Shown here piece after piece: positions 7,030-15,185 of a stretch of 64,000 bases of DNA. Below the pieces are notes generated by a model. The model worked only from the letters and a program-made list of their open reading frames with translations, did no database searches and was not told the DNA's origin. The stretch is from an uncultured Muribaculaceae bacterium (GTDB lineage: Bacteria > Bacteroidota > Bacteroidia > Bacteroidales > Muribaculaceae): positions 124,001-188,000 of the forward strand of contig CANCXM010000001.1 in the NCBI GenBank assembly GCA_947381945.1, in the 5' to 3' direction. How positions within the stretch are numbered: the first letter of the stretch is position 1; every line of letters starts with the position of its first letter. The position numbers were made by a program, and so were the translations under genes.

Positions 7030-9597
7030 CATTTCCACATGGTCAATTTGCGCCCGCTTATGCGCATCGCTATATTTTCCGTTTTTCTTTTATGGATGCT
7101 TCCCGCCGCAGGCCTCAATGTCACGGTGAAGGGAGTCGTGACCGATTCTCAATCGAAGGAACCTGTGCCGTTTGCCACCGTGATGCTGAAAGGTACTGAC
7201 AGAGGAGTGCTGACGGACGATGCCGGAGCATACTCCATCTCGACTGCATTGCCTTTCGACAGTGTGCTTGTCTCGGCTATCGGTTACAGTACCATCACTT
7301 TGCCGGTCAAGGTGAAGGGGGCGTCGCTCAAACTTGACATCAAGCTTGACCCTACTGGCGTGTTGCTCGGAGAGGTTGTGGCAAAGCCGAAGAAGGTCCA
7401 TTACACGAAGAAAAACAATCCTGCCGTGCAGTTTATGGAGCGTATACGCCACACGCAGGATCTCAACGACCCACGCCGCCATGACAATTACAATTATGAC
7501 AAATACGAGCGCATCACCCTCGCAATCAACAATTATAATGTCAGTGATTCAGGCAAGGGGAGCGGTATTGGTAAGAATTTCGCCTTTCTGAAGGAGTATG
7601 TCGACACGTCGGAAATCTCCGGAAAGCCTATCCTCAATGTGGCTCTCCGCGAAAAGCTTGCATCCGTCCACTACCGTAAGGAGCCGGAAGCGGAGAAGGA
7701 GTATGTCAAGGGTCTGCGCTCATCGGGCCTCGACGAAATTCTCGACAAGCAGAGTGTCCAGACTTTCTATGAGGATGTCCTGCGCGAAGTGGATGTCTAT
7801 GACAATGACATAACCATTCTCCAGACCCGTTTCGTGTCGCCGCTCTCACGCATCGCTCCGGATTTCTATAAGTTTTATCTTACGGATACGGTCATTGTCG
7901 ACACTACAAAGTGCGTAGAGCTGACATTCGTCCCCCGCAATCCGAGTTCGCTTGGCTTCACGGGGCGTTTCTATGTTCCGTTAGGCGACACGACAATGTT
8001 TATCAAACGCATCATTCTCCGTGCGCCTCACGACATCAATCTTAATTTCATCGACGGCCTTGTCATCTCGCAGGACTATGTCAAAGCCCCCGACGGGTCG
8101 CGTCTGAAGGTGAAGGACGACATGATGCTTGAAGCGAGCGTCATTCCCGGTACTCCCGGACTGTATGGCCACCGCTACACCGTCTATGATTCGCATAATT
8201 TTGAACCGGCTCCTGACCAGTCGCTGTTCAAGCGCGGTGCCAATCAGATTTTCGCGACCGGTGCGCAGGGAAAGGACATGGAGTTCTGGAATGAGAACCG
8301 CAAGGCTGAGATAGGCCGTGGTGCTAATTCGATCGAGCAAATGATGAAACGGCTGCGCTCTGTCCCGCTGTTCTATTGGGCGGAGAAGACAGTGCGCCTC
8401 GTGACATCCGGCTATGTCCCGACGTGGAATCCGTCATATTTCGACATGGGCCCCATGACAACGATGGTCTCCTACAATTCAATCGAGGGACTGCGTCTGC
8501 GTCTTGGCGGCATGACCACCGCCAATCTGTCGCGTAGATGGTTCGCGCGAGGCTATGTGGCGCGAGGTTTCAAGGACCATAAGTGGAAATACAGCGGCGA
8601 GGTCGAATATTCATTCCGCGATAAGGAATATCATTCGCGGGAGTTTCCGGTACATTCGATAAGGGCCACGCAGCTCTATGATATTGATCGCCTCGGTCAG
8701 CTTTCGGTGATGCACAACGTGGACAATATCTTCCTCTCGCTGAGGCGTATGCCCGACCGTCAGGAGACTTATCACCGCGTGAGCAAGCTTGAATACATAC
8801 TTGAGACCGAAAATCATTTCTCGCTTGAGGCGAGAGTGCAGCAGGAGCGCCAGTATTCGACGGAGTACATGACATTCATCAACGGTCACGGGCAGGATTT
8901 CCGGCACTATACCATGAACTCTTTCCGGTTGCTCCTGCGCTATGCTCCGGGCGAGAAGTTCTATCAGATGAAGACCGGGCGTATGCCAATCAATATGGAT
9001 GCCCCGATTTTCACCCTTTCCCACACATTCGCTCCAAAGGGATTCATGGGCAATCCGTTCGCGCTCAATGTCACTGAGGCTTCATTCTCCAAGCGATTCT
9101 GGCTTTCGGCTTTCGGATGTGTGGATTTCAGTGTGAAAGGTGGCCATGTGTGGTCACGTTCGCCGTATCCCAATCTGCTTATTCCCGGTGCGAACCTCTC
9201 GTATATCATACAGTCAGACCTTTTCTCCTGCCTGAACCCGATGGAGTTCATCAATGACTCATACGCACAGTGGGATCTGACATATTGGGCCAACGGGGCC
9301 TTGCTCAACAATATTCCGCTGCTTAAAAAGCTGAAATTGCGCGAGGCTGTCACATTCAAGGGTATATGGGGCCATCTGAGCGACCGCAACAAGCCGTGGC
9401 TGAATCCGGAACTGTTTGGCTTCCCGGAGATTGCCCACACGCAGGAGATGACCAACCAGCCTTATATGGAGGTTGGTGTCGGTCTGGACAATATCCTCCG
9501 TATTCTCCGTGTTGATTACACATGGCGACTGACTTACCGCGACAATCCGAATGCCTGCAAGAGCGGTGTCAGATTCACGTTCCATTTCACGTTCTAA
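7024..9597 (+). CDS. DUF5686 outer-membrane protein with carboxypeptidase-regulatory domain
   Basis: This 857-residue protein has a signal peptide (MRIAIFSVFLLWMLPAAG, with likely starts at 7024, 7039 or 7060), then a CarboxypepD_reg-like beta-sandwich (VTVKGVVTDSQSKEPVPFAT to about residue 105), then the long DUF5686 region that ends in amphipathic strands and the C-terminal FTFHFTF typical of an outer-membrane barrel. It resembles TonB-dependent receptors in its N-terminal domain but has no plug domain. Function is unknown; the family is widespread in Bacteroidetes and is probably outer-membrane. It is divergent from the CYTH operon, with which it shares a compact promoter region. Confidence 0.88.
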   Translation: MQHFHMVNLRPLMRIAIFSVFLLWMLPAAGLNVTVKGVVTDSQSKEPVPFATVMLKGTDRGVLTDDAGAYSISTALPFDSVLVSAIGYSTITLPVKVKGASLKLDIKLDPTGVLLGEVVAKPKKVHYTKKNNPAVQFMERIRHTQDLNDPRRHDNYNYDKYERITLAINNYNVSDSGKGSGIGKNFAFLKEYVDTSEISGKPILNVALREKLASVHYRKEPEAEKEYVKGLRSSGLDEILDKQSVQTFYEDVLREVDVYDNDITILQTRFVSPLSRIAPDFYKFYLTDTVIVDTTKCVELTFVPRNPSSLGFTGRFYVPLGDTTMFIKRIILRAPHDINLNFIDGLVISQDYVKAPDGSRLKVKDDMMLEASVIPGTPGLYGHRYTVYDSHNFEPAPDQSLFKRGANQIFATGAQGKDMEFWNENRKAEIGRGANSIEQMMKRLRSVPLFYWAEKTVRLVTSGYVPTWNPSYFDMGPMTTMVSYNSIEGLRLRLGGMTTANLSRRWFARGYVARGFKDHKWKYSGEVEYSFRDKEYHSREFPVHSIRATQLYDIDRLGQLSVMHNVDNIFLSLRRMPDRQETYHRVSKLEYILETENHFSLEARVQQERQYSTEYMTFINGHGQDFRHYTMNSFRLLLRYAPGEKFYQMKTGRMPINMDAPIFTLSHTFAPKGFMGNPFALNVTEASFSKRFWLSAFGCVDFSVKGGHVWSRSPYPNLLIPGANLSYIIQSDLFSCLNPMEFINDSYAQWDLTYWANGALLNNIPLLKKLKLREAVTFKGIWGHLSDRNKPWLNPELFGFPEIAHTQEMTNQPYMEVGVGLDNILRILRVDYTWRLTYRDNPNACKSGVRFTFHFTF

Positions 9598-9617
9598 AGT
9601 TAAGATACAAAAGCAAG

Positions 9618-9735
9618 GATACAAAAGCACAAAAGGGCATAAGGAACAAAAGAATATATAGTTTTCTGTAAGGTAGAGTGTTATCTTCAGATATTATATT
9701 CTTTTGATTCTTATGCTCTTTTGCGCTTTTGTATC
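9618..9735. repeat. Long imperfect inverted repeat, copy 1
   Basis: The arm GATACAAAAGCACAAAAGGG and following bases (9618-9659) is mirrored by 9695-9735 as its near-complete reverse complement, around a 35-base loop. As RNA it would fold into a roughly 40-bp hairpin. A second copy lies at 10681-10803, on the other side of the steroid dehydrogenase gene. It may serve as a terminator-like structure or be a MITE/REP-like element. Confidence 0.7.
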
Positions 9736-9856
9736 ACCGAATTATATGATGCGGCATCCAATAAACATATCCTTCCGTAGTTTTGTTTTGATTATTATTA
9801 CATGATGCTTACGGAATTGTTCCGTGGGGGCAGTATGATATGAAAATCAAAACGTT

Positions 9857-10636
9857 ATGAAAGATATAGAAAATCTCTTTGACCTCAGTGGCAAAGTGGC
9901 TGTCGTCACCGGAGGCGGCGACGGTATCGGTAAAGGCTGTTGCAGGATTCTGGCGGCAGCCGGAGCATCGGTCATGGTCAGTGACCTTTCGCTTGAAAAG
10001 GCTCAGGCAACAGCAGATGAGATAAAAGCTGAAGGCGGTGAGGCAAGTGCCGTCGGTTGCAATGTCCTCGATGATAATGACCTTACTGCTTTGGTCGACA
10101 ATGTCGTCAAGACCTACGGCACAGTCAATATTCTTGTCAATAATGTCGGGCTCGGTGGCGGTGGCAGGGAAAATCCGTTCAAGATTGATAAAGCATATAT
10201 AGAGCGTATCTATGCCATAAATGTTTTCGCTCCGTGGCAGCTATGCAAGCTTGTCGCTCCTTACATGGAGCAGTCGGGCTACGGCAGCATCATAAACATT
10301 ACCTCAATGAGCAGTCTGAATAATGAAGCTAACATGGCAATCTATGGGTCGTCGAAAGCCGCGCTGAATCATCTTGCTTCAAATCTTGCCTACGATTACG
10401 GCCCTATGGGTATAAGGATAAACAGTGTCGGGCCGGGAGCCACGCATACCAACGCCCTTGCTTCGGTGCTGACTCCGGAGATGGAGGAGAGGATGTTGGT
10501 GCATACGCCTATCAAGCGTCTCGGTGAAGTTGCCGACATTGCGAGGGCCGTCCTTTTCTTCGCTTCTCCGGCCTCGTCGTGGATAAGCGGTCAGGTGCTG
10601 ATGGTCAACGGAGGCGGAGTCCAGACTCTCGATTAG
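9857..10636 (+). CDS. hdhA: SDR oxidoreductase, probable 7-alpha-hydroxysteroid dehydrogenase
   Basis: This 259-residue short-chain dehydrogenase has the cofactor motif TGGGDGIGKG, NNVG in place of NNAG, the catalytic YGSSKAAL (Y-x3-K) with the preceding Ser in TSMSS, and a C-terminus VNGGGVQTLD. E. coli HdhA shares SDLSL-like cofactor residues, the VNVFAPWQL-type helix, the block TPEMEERMLVHTPIKRLGEV and the end GGGVQELN. Family role: NAD(P)-linked oxidation of the 7-alpha hydroxyl of bile acids in the cytosol. Specificity cannot be proven from sequence and other SDR substrates remain possible. The gene stands alone between two copies of a long inverted repeat. A TAGTTTTG -7-like box lies at 9778-9785. 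Confidence 0.72.
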   Translation: MKDIENLFDLSGKVAVVTGGGDGIGKGCCRILAAAGASVMVSDLSLEKAQATADEIKAEGGEASAVGCNVLDDNDLTALVDNVVKTYGTVNILVNNVGLGGGGRENPFKIDKAYIERIYAINVFAPWQLCKLVAPYMEQSGYGSIINITSMSSLNNEANMAIYGSSKAALNHLASNLAYDYGPMGIRINSVGPGATHTNALASVLTPEMEERMLVHTPIKRLGEVADIARAVLFFASPASSWISGQVLMVNGGGVQTLD

Positions 10637-10680
10637 GGGGCATACTGATTATGCCGGATAAAATATAGGGAACTGCAAGA

Positions 10681-10803
10681 GATACAAAAGCACAAAAGAG
10701 CATAAGAGACAAAAGAATTTTATAATAAAGGATGTGAGGGTAATTCTCAATCTTACAGAAATATATATCTTTTGTTTCTTATGCACTTTTTTACTTCTGT
10801 ATC
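10681..10803. repeat. Long imperfect inverted repeat, copy 2
   Basis: The left arm at 10681-10719 starts GATACAAAAGCACAAAAGAG and is mirrored at 10765-10803. It shares its arm sequence with the copy at 9618-9735, so the two are the same element. An open frame across it (10734-10940) is Leu/Phe-rich noise and is not accepted. Confidence 0.7.
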
Positions 10804-10839
10804 TAAAAATGGAAATATTGAATTATGATAAGCTCTCTA

Positions 10840-10902
10840 TAAAAAAACAGCCTGCAAGGTGGTCGGACAAGCTTTTGTTGTCGGTCTCCCTTGCAGGCTG
10901 TT
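10840..10902 (-). terminator. Intrinsic terminator of the acyl-CoA synthetase gene
   Basis: A perfect 14-bp stem (AACAGCCTGCAAGG at 10846-10859 with its complement at 10889-10902) is followed on the minus strand by a run of T at 10847-10841. It lies 23 bp beyond the stop of the minus-strand gene. Confidence 0.85.
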
Positions 10903-10924
10903 CAGTTTCTTTTATGTATCAGAG

Positions 10925-12586
10925 TTACTTCGGTTGGTAGAGGTAACGTTTGATGGAGCGTTTGGGGGTCTTTTCGAATTCTTCGGTCATGAGCTCGAAG
11001 CGCTGTACCTGTGAATAAGCGGGAAGGTCGGAGTTGAGCGACTTGATGTTCTCACCCATGATGTCGGTCACGGCCTGGTTGCTCAAACCCTGCGAACTGA
11101 TGCTTTCGTAGTCGGGATAGATGAGGGCGACGAGACGGCCACCACCTCCGTCGATGACAAGCGATTCGGAAACGTATGAAAGGTTGTTGAGCTTGTCCTC
11201 TATTTCCTCCGGGTAGATGTTCTGGCCGGAGGGACCGAGAATCATGTTCTTATCGCGACCGCGGATATAGAGGTATCCGTCAGCATCGAAGTTGCAGATG
11301 TCGCCTGTCGAGAGCCAACCGTCGGCGCTCATCGCTGCTTCGGTAGCCTCAGGGTTCTTGTAGTAGCCGAGCATGACGTTCTCGCCCTTGACATAGAGTA
11401 TGCCGGGTTTGGTTGTGGGGTCGGGGGAGTCGATGATGGCTTCCACACGGTCGACGATGCGTCCGCATGAGGCCATGCGGTTTTCCGTGGCGTTGGCGTA
11501 GGAGATGAGCGGGCCACATTCGGTCATGCCATAACCGACAGTGTAGGGGAAGCCGATTCGGCGGAGGAACTTCTCGACATCGCGGTTGAGGCCGGCACCG
11601 CCGATGATGATTTCCTGGACGTTGCCGCCGAAGGTTTCGGTCAGACGGTCCTTGATTTTGCTGAGGAGGCGCTCGTCGACATAGGGAACCATGAGCATGA
11701 GTTTCATCAGTGGCTTCTCAAGCATCGGGAAGACGCGTGTGCGGATGATTTTCTCGATGATGAGGGGGACGGTGACGATGTAGCGCGGTTTCACCTTGGC
11801 GAATGCATCCATGATAATGCGTGGCGAAGGTGTTTTGGTCAGGATGCGGATGTGGTTGCCGCTGATGAAGGGACGGAGCATGTCGATGGTCAGTCCATAC
11901 ATGTGGGCGAGCGGAAGCATACACACCACTCCGTCGCCGGGGTTTGTCGGGAGGAAGTCCATGCAGAACTGCACGTTTGACCAGAGGCTGCGGAAGGGGA
12001 GCATCACGCCTTTGGAGAAGCCGGTTGAACCGGAGGTGTAGCTGATGAGGCAGAGTTCCTCCTTGGTGTCGACGTGGTATTTGACATCTTCCGGAGTGAA
12101 ACGGTCGGGGTAGCGCTGGCCGAAGAGTTCGTTAAGGTGGGCGCGTGTGTGGGTGAGGGTTTCGTCGTTGCTGTGGATGAGGGAGAAATCCTTTACAGAC
12201 AGTGTCCCGAGGAGGGTGGTCATGGCCTCGGGATTGAGATTTTCCCAGATATTTTCGTCAATTATGGCGAGTTTGGCATCGCTGTGGTTGATGAGGTGCT
12301 GCACATTGTCGGGCTTGAAGTCAGCAAGGATGGGGACGATGACTGCACCGTAGGTAAGTGTTCCGATGAAGGATACACACCACATGGAACTGTTTTTCGC
12401 ACAGAGTGCCACTTTGTCGCCGGGCTTTATGCCTGATTTCTCATAAAGAAGATGGAGTTTGGCAATCTTGCGTGCCACGTCCTTGTAGGACATTGTCGCA
12501 CCACCGAAATCGGTCAGTGCCGGAAGCTCCCAATAGTTGCGGATTGCATCTTGGAAGTATAAATTCAGGCTGTCGCGGGATGTCAT
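10925..12586 (-). CDS. AMP-binding long-chain acyl-CoA synthetase
   Basis: This 553-residue protein belongs to the ANL superfamily. The AMP-binding P-loop SYTSGSTGFSKGVMLP, the GYGMTECGPL motif, the hinge region SADGWLSTGDICNFDADGYL and the catalytic-Lys motif IYPEEIEDKLN with the late KTPKRSIKRYLY are all visible. Family role: activates fatty acids to acyl-AMP and then acyl-CoA, or to an acyl carrier. The exact chain length is not readable. It lies 162 bp downstream of miaA on the same strand and ends in a strong terminator. Confidence 0.88.
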   Translation of the reverse strand: MTSRDSLNLYFQDAIRNYWELPALTDFGGATMSYKDVARKIAKLHLLYEKSGIKPGDKVALCAKNSSMWCVSFIGTLTYGAVIVPILADFKPDNVQHLINHSDAKLAIIDENIWENLNPEAMTTLLGTLSVKDFSLIHSNDETLTHTRAHLNELFGQRYPDRFTPEDVKYHVDTKEELCLISYTSGSTGFSKGVMLPFRSLWSNVQFCMDFLPTNPGDGVVCMLPLAHMYGLTIDMLRPFISGNHIRILTKTPSPRIIMDAFAKVKPRYIVTVPLIIEKIIRTRVFPMLEKPLMKLMLMVPYVDERLLSKIKDRLTETFGGNVQEIIIGGAGLNRDVEKFLRRIGFPYTVGYGMTECGPLISYANATENRMASCGRIVDRVEAIIDSPDPTTKPGILYVKGENVMLGYYKNPEATEAAMSADGWLSTGDICNFDADGYLYIRGRDKNMILGPSGQNIYPEEIEDKLNNLSYVSESLVIDGGGGRLVALIYPDYESISSQGLSNQAVTDIMGENIKSLNSDLPAYSQVQRFELMTEEFEKTPKRSIKRYLYQPK

Positions 12587-12748
12587 TTTGTAGTCTTAGA
12601 AATTGATTTTGTAAAAATGTATTCTGAATCACCTTCCTTCCGGCGGCTCACACCAGGGGATAGGAGGAAGCATCAATCAGAAAAAATTTCTCATTCAGAA
12701 GAATTCCGTGCAAAAATAAGAAAAATAGAGCAGTCGGGCGGATTTTAT

Positions 12749-13642
12749 TTAATTAATAAATCTTAACGCTTGTGGCAAAAGCGGTTTCATCGGGTCTAAC
12801 AGCTTGACATCCGGGTCTTTCGAGAGCCAGAGCAATTGTTTCTTCGCATAGACACGTGTGTTTTTGGCTATGCGGGCAATTGCCGTCTCGCGGTCCATGA
12901 TTCCGTCCATCATGGCGAAAAGTTCCTTGTAGCCGACGGTGTTGAGCGAGTTTAGGTGGCGCAGCGGGTAGACCTTACGTGCCTCTTCCTCAAGGCCTTC
13001 GGCAATCATGAGGTCGACACGGCGGTTGATGCGGTCGAAAAGGGTCTGACGGTCGTGGTTGATGGCGAGTTTGACGGTGCGGAAGGGGCGGGATTTGGCC
13101 TGTCCGGTGCGGAGTGAGGAGTAGGGGACGCCTGCCTGCAGACAGATTTCGATTGCATGGACGAGGCGGCGGTGGTTCGAGAGGTCGGCCGTGGCGAGGT
13201 AGACGGGGTCGAGCTGACGCAGCTTTTCGTGGAGTGCCTGAAGCCCACCTTTTTCGTAGAGTTCAAGGCAGTAGTCGCGGATTTCCTGCGAGATTGTCGG
13301 GAGTTGGTCGATGCCTTTGGTAATGGCGTCGATATACATCATGGAGCCTCCACACATAACGGCATAGTCGCTCTTTTGCCAGATGCGGTCGAGAATCGCG
13401 AGGGCGTCTTCTTCGAAACGGGCTGCGGAATAGTAGTCGTGGAGGTCGAGGACACCGACAAGATGATGGCGCACGCGGGCAAGTTCTTCGGGCGTGGGTG
13501 CCGCGGTCCCGATAGGCAAACCACGGAAAAGCTGGCGCGAGTCAGCCGACACGATTTCCGTGTCGAGTGCCTCGGCCAGCTCTATGGCAAGTGAAGTCTT
13601 TCCGCTCGCAGTCGGTCCGGTGACAATTACGAGTGTTTTCAA
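12749..13642 (-). CDS. miaA: tRNA dimethylallyltransferase
   Basis: This 297-residue enzyme starts with the P-loop VIVTGPTASGKTSLAIELAE, then VSADSRQLFRGLPIGTAAPT, the HHLVGVLDLHDYYSA block, CGGSMMYIDAI and, toward the C-terminus, NTVGYKELF and NTRVYAKKQLLWL. Family role: transfers a dimethylallyl group to A37 of tRNAs that read UNN codons. Length fits the family. It begins 27 bp after the pepT stop, so the two are probably co-transcribed from the pepT promoter. Confidence 0.95.
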   Translation of the reverse strand: MKTLVIVTGPTASGKTSLAIELAEALDTEIVSADSRQLFRGLPIGTAAPTPEELARVRHHLVGVLDLHDYYSAARFEEDALAILDRIWQKSDYAVMCGGSMMYIDAITKGIDQLPTISQEIRDYCLELYEKGGLQALHEKLRQLDPVYLATADLSNHRRLVHAIEICLQAGVPYSSLRTGQAKSRPFRTVKLAINHDRQTLFDRINRRVDLMIAEGLEEEARKVYPLRHLNSLNTVGYKELFAMMDGIMDRETAIARIAKNTRVYAKKQLLWLSKDPDVKLLDPMKPLLPQALRFIN

Positions 13643-13668
13643 GAATTCAGAAGTTCAGCAATGGACGA

Positions 13669-14889
13669 TTATTTTTCGGCTACGAGACGTGCAATCTCGA
13701 CGATGACCTGTGTGGCCTTCTCCATCGAGGGGATGGGCACGAATTCGTAGCGGCCGTGGAAGTTGAGGCCGCCTGCGAAGATGTTGGGGCAGGGAAGACC
13801 TTTGAACGAGAGCTGTGCGCCGTCCGTGCCGCCACGGATGGGCTGCACCTTGGGTGTAACTCCTGTATTTTCCATGGCCTTTACGGCAACGTCGATGATG
13901 TGCATGACAGGCTCGATTTTCTCGCGCATGTTGTAGTACTGGTCCTTGATTTCAATCGAGGCACAGTCGGGGAATTCGTTGTTGATTTTGCGGGTGAGGT
14001 GTTCGAGTTCCTTCTTGCGGCGTTCGAAACGGTCGCGGTCATGGTCGCGGATGATGTAGGTGAGGACAGTCTGTTCGACAGTTCCTTCGAAGGAAACGAG
14101 ATGGTAGAATCCTTCGTAGCCTTCAGTGTGTTCGGGAGTTTCCCAACGCGGGAGCATGATGACAAACTGGTTGGCCACGCGCATGGAGTTGAGCATCTTG
14201 TGTTTGGCATATCCGGGATGGACGTTGCGGCCTTTGAAGGTTACCTTTGCTACGGCTGCATTGAAGTTCTCATATTCGATTTCGCCGATTTCGCCGCCGT
14301 CCATCGTGTAGCCCCAGTCGGCACCGAAGAGGTCAACGTCAAATTTGTGGGCGCCCTGACCGATTTCCTCGTCGGGGTTGAAGGCTATGCGGATGTCGCC
14401 GTGCTTGATGTCGGGGTGCTTGATGAGGTGGTCAATGGCGGTGATGATTTCAGCTACACCGGCCTTGTCGTCGGCACCGAGGAGGGTGTTGCCGTCGGTC
14501 ACGATGAGATCCTGGCCCACATAGTTGAGGAGCTCGGGGAACTGCGAGGGTGAGAGAGTCACGCCGTTGGCTGCGTTGAGGATGATGTCGCCACCGTCGT
14601 ATTCCTCGACGATTCGGGGGCTGACATGACGGCCGCTCATGTCGGGCGACGTGTCAAGATGGGCGATGAAACCGACTGTCGGTATCTCCTTGTCAACATT
14701 GCCCTTGAGGGTGGCCATAAGATAACCGTTTTCATCGAGGGTGATGTCGCTGAGACCCATTACGCGAAGCTCCTTTTCGAGATGCTGCGCGAAAATCATC
14801 TGCCCCGGGGTCGAGGGGGTGAGATTGGTAAGCTCGTCACTCTGAGTGTCGAACTTCACATATTCTAAAAATCTATCGACTACTGTCAT
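13669..14889 (-). CDS. pepT: Peptidase T (tripeptide aminopeptidase)
   Basis: This 406-residue M20B metallopeptidase shows the zinc-ligand blocks [43 protein letters not shown] and, near the end, [20 protein letters not shown] with FHGRYEFVP. Family role: releases the N-terminal residue from tripeptides in the cytosol. The full length and all metal ligands appear present. A well-formed promoter lies upstream at 14945-14975, and miaA follows closely. Confidence 0.95.
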   Translation of the reverse strand: MTVVDRFLEYVKFDTQSDELTNLTPSTPGQMIFAQHLEKELRVMGLSDITLDENGYLMATLKGNVDKEIPTVGFIAHLDTSPDMSGRHVSPRIVEEYDGGDIILNAANGVTLSPSQFPELLNYVGQDLIVTDGNTLLGADDKAGVAEIITAIDHLIKHPDIKHGDIRIAFNPDEEIGQGAHKFDVDLFGADWGYTMDGGEIGEIEYENFNAAVAKVTFKGRNVHPGYAKHKMLNSMRVANQFVIMLPRWETPEHTEGYEGFYHLVSFEGTVEQTVLTYIIRDHDRDRFERRKKELEHLTRKINNEFPDCASIEIKDQYYNMREKIEPVMHIIDVAVKAMENTGVTPKVQPIRGGTDGAQLSFKGLPCPNIFAGGLNFHGRYEFVPIPSMEKATQVIVEIARLVAEK

Positions 14890-14944
14890 GGCGTAGGATT
14901 TACGGATTGTCAGTATTTTTTGTAAGTTTATTAATTCACAGCCA

Positions 14945-14975
14945 CAAATTTAGTGACTTTTTCCCGTTTGGGCAA
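14945..14975 (-). promoter_or_regulatory. Promoter of pepT-miaA
   Basis: On the minus strand TTG at 14975-14973, 20 bp, then TAAATTTG at 14952-14945. The pepT ATG follows 56 bp further on. Apart from the terminator at 15081-15117, the 296-bp gap to the next gene holds nothing else recognisable. Confidence 0.72.
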
Positions 14976-15080
14976 CAAAAAAATGTTTTATTGCCCCTCG
15001 CAGGGTTTAGCATCCCCAGGCTCTGGTCTATGATTGTAAACGCGGAAGAGGATTGCAGTGGATTCACTTATCACTATTAC

Positions 15081-15117
15081 AAAAAATGGAGCGTTACCAA
15101 TCGGATTACGCTCCATT
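15081..15117 (-). terminator. Terminator of the HNH gene
   Basis: The stem AATGGAGCGT / ACGCTCCATT (15085-15094 and 15108-15117) is followed on the minus strand by six T. It lies about 70 bp after the stop of the HNH-domain gene. Confidence 0.78.
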
Positions 15118-15185
15118 GAAATTTCTATTTATTTTGCTGTGTCCGTTCCTGAAACAATTTGTGTCATACCGGTTTGTTGTAGGTC

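Noticed and set aside
10734..10940. 68-residue plus-strand frame
   Set aside because: It runs through an inverted-repeat element and the terminator of the acyl-CoA synthetase gene.
13633..14553. 306-residue plus-strand frame opposite pepT
   Set aside because: Shadow of pepT, whose motifs are fully intact on the minus strand.
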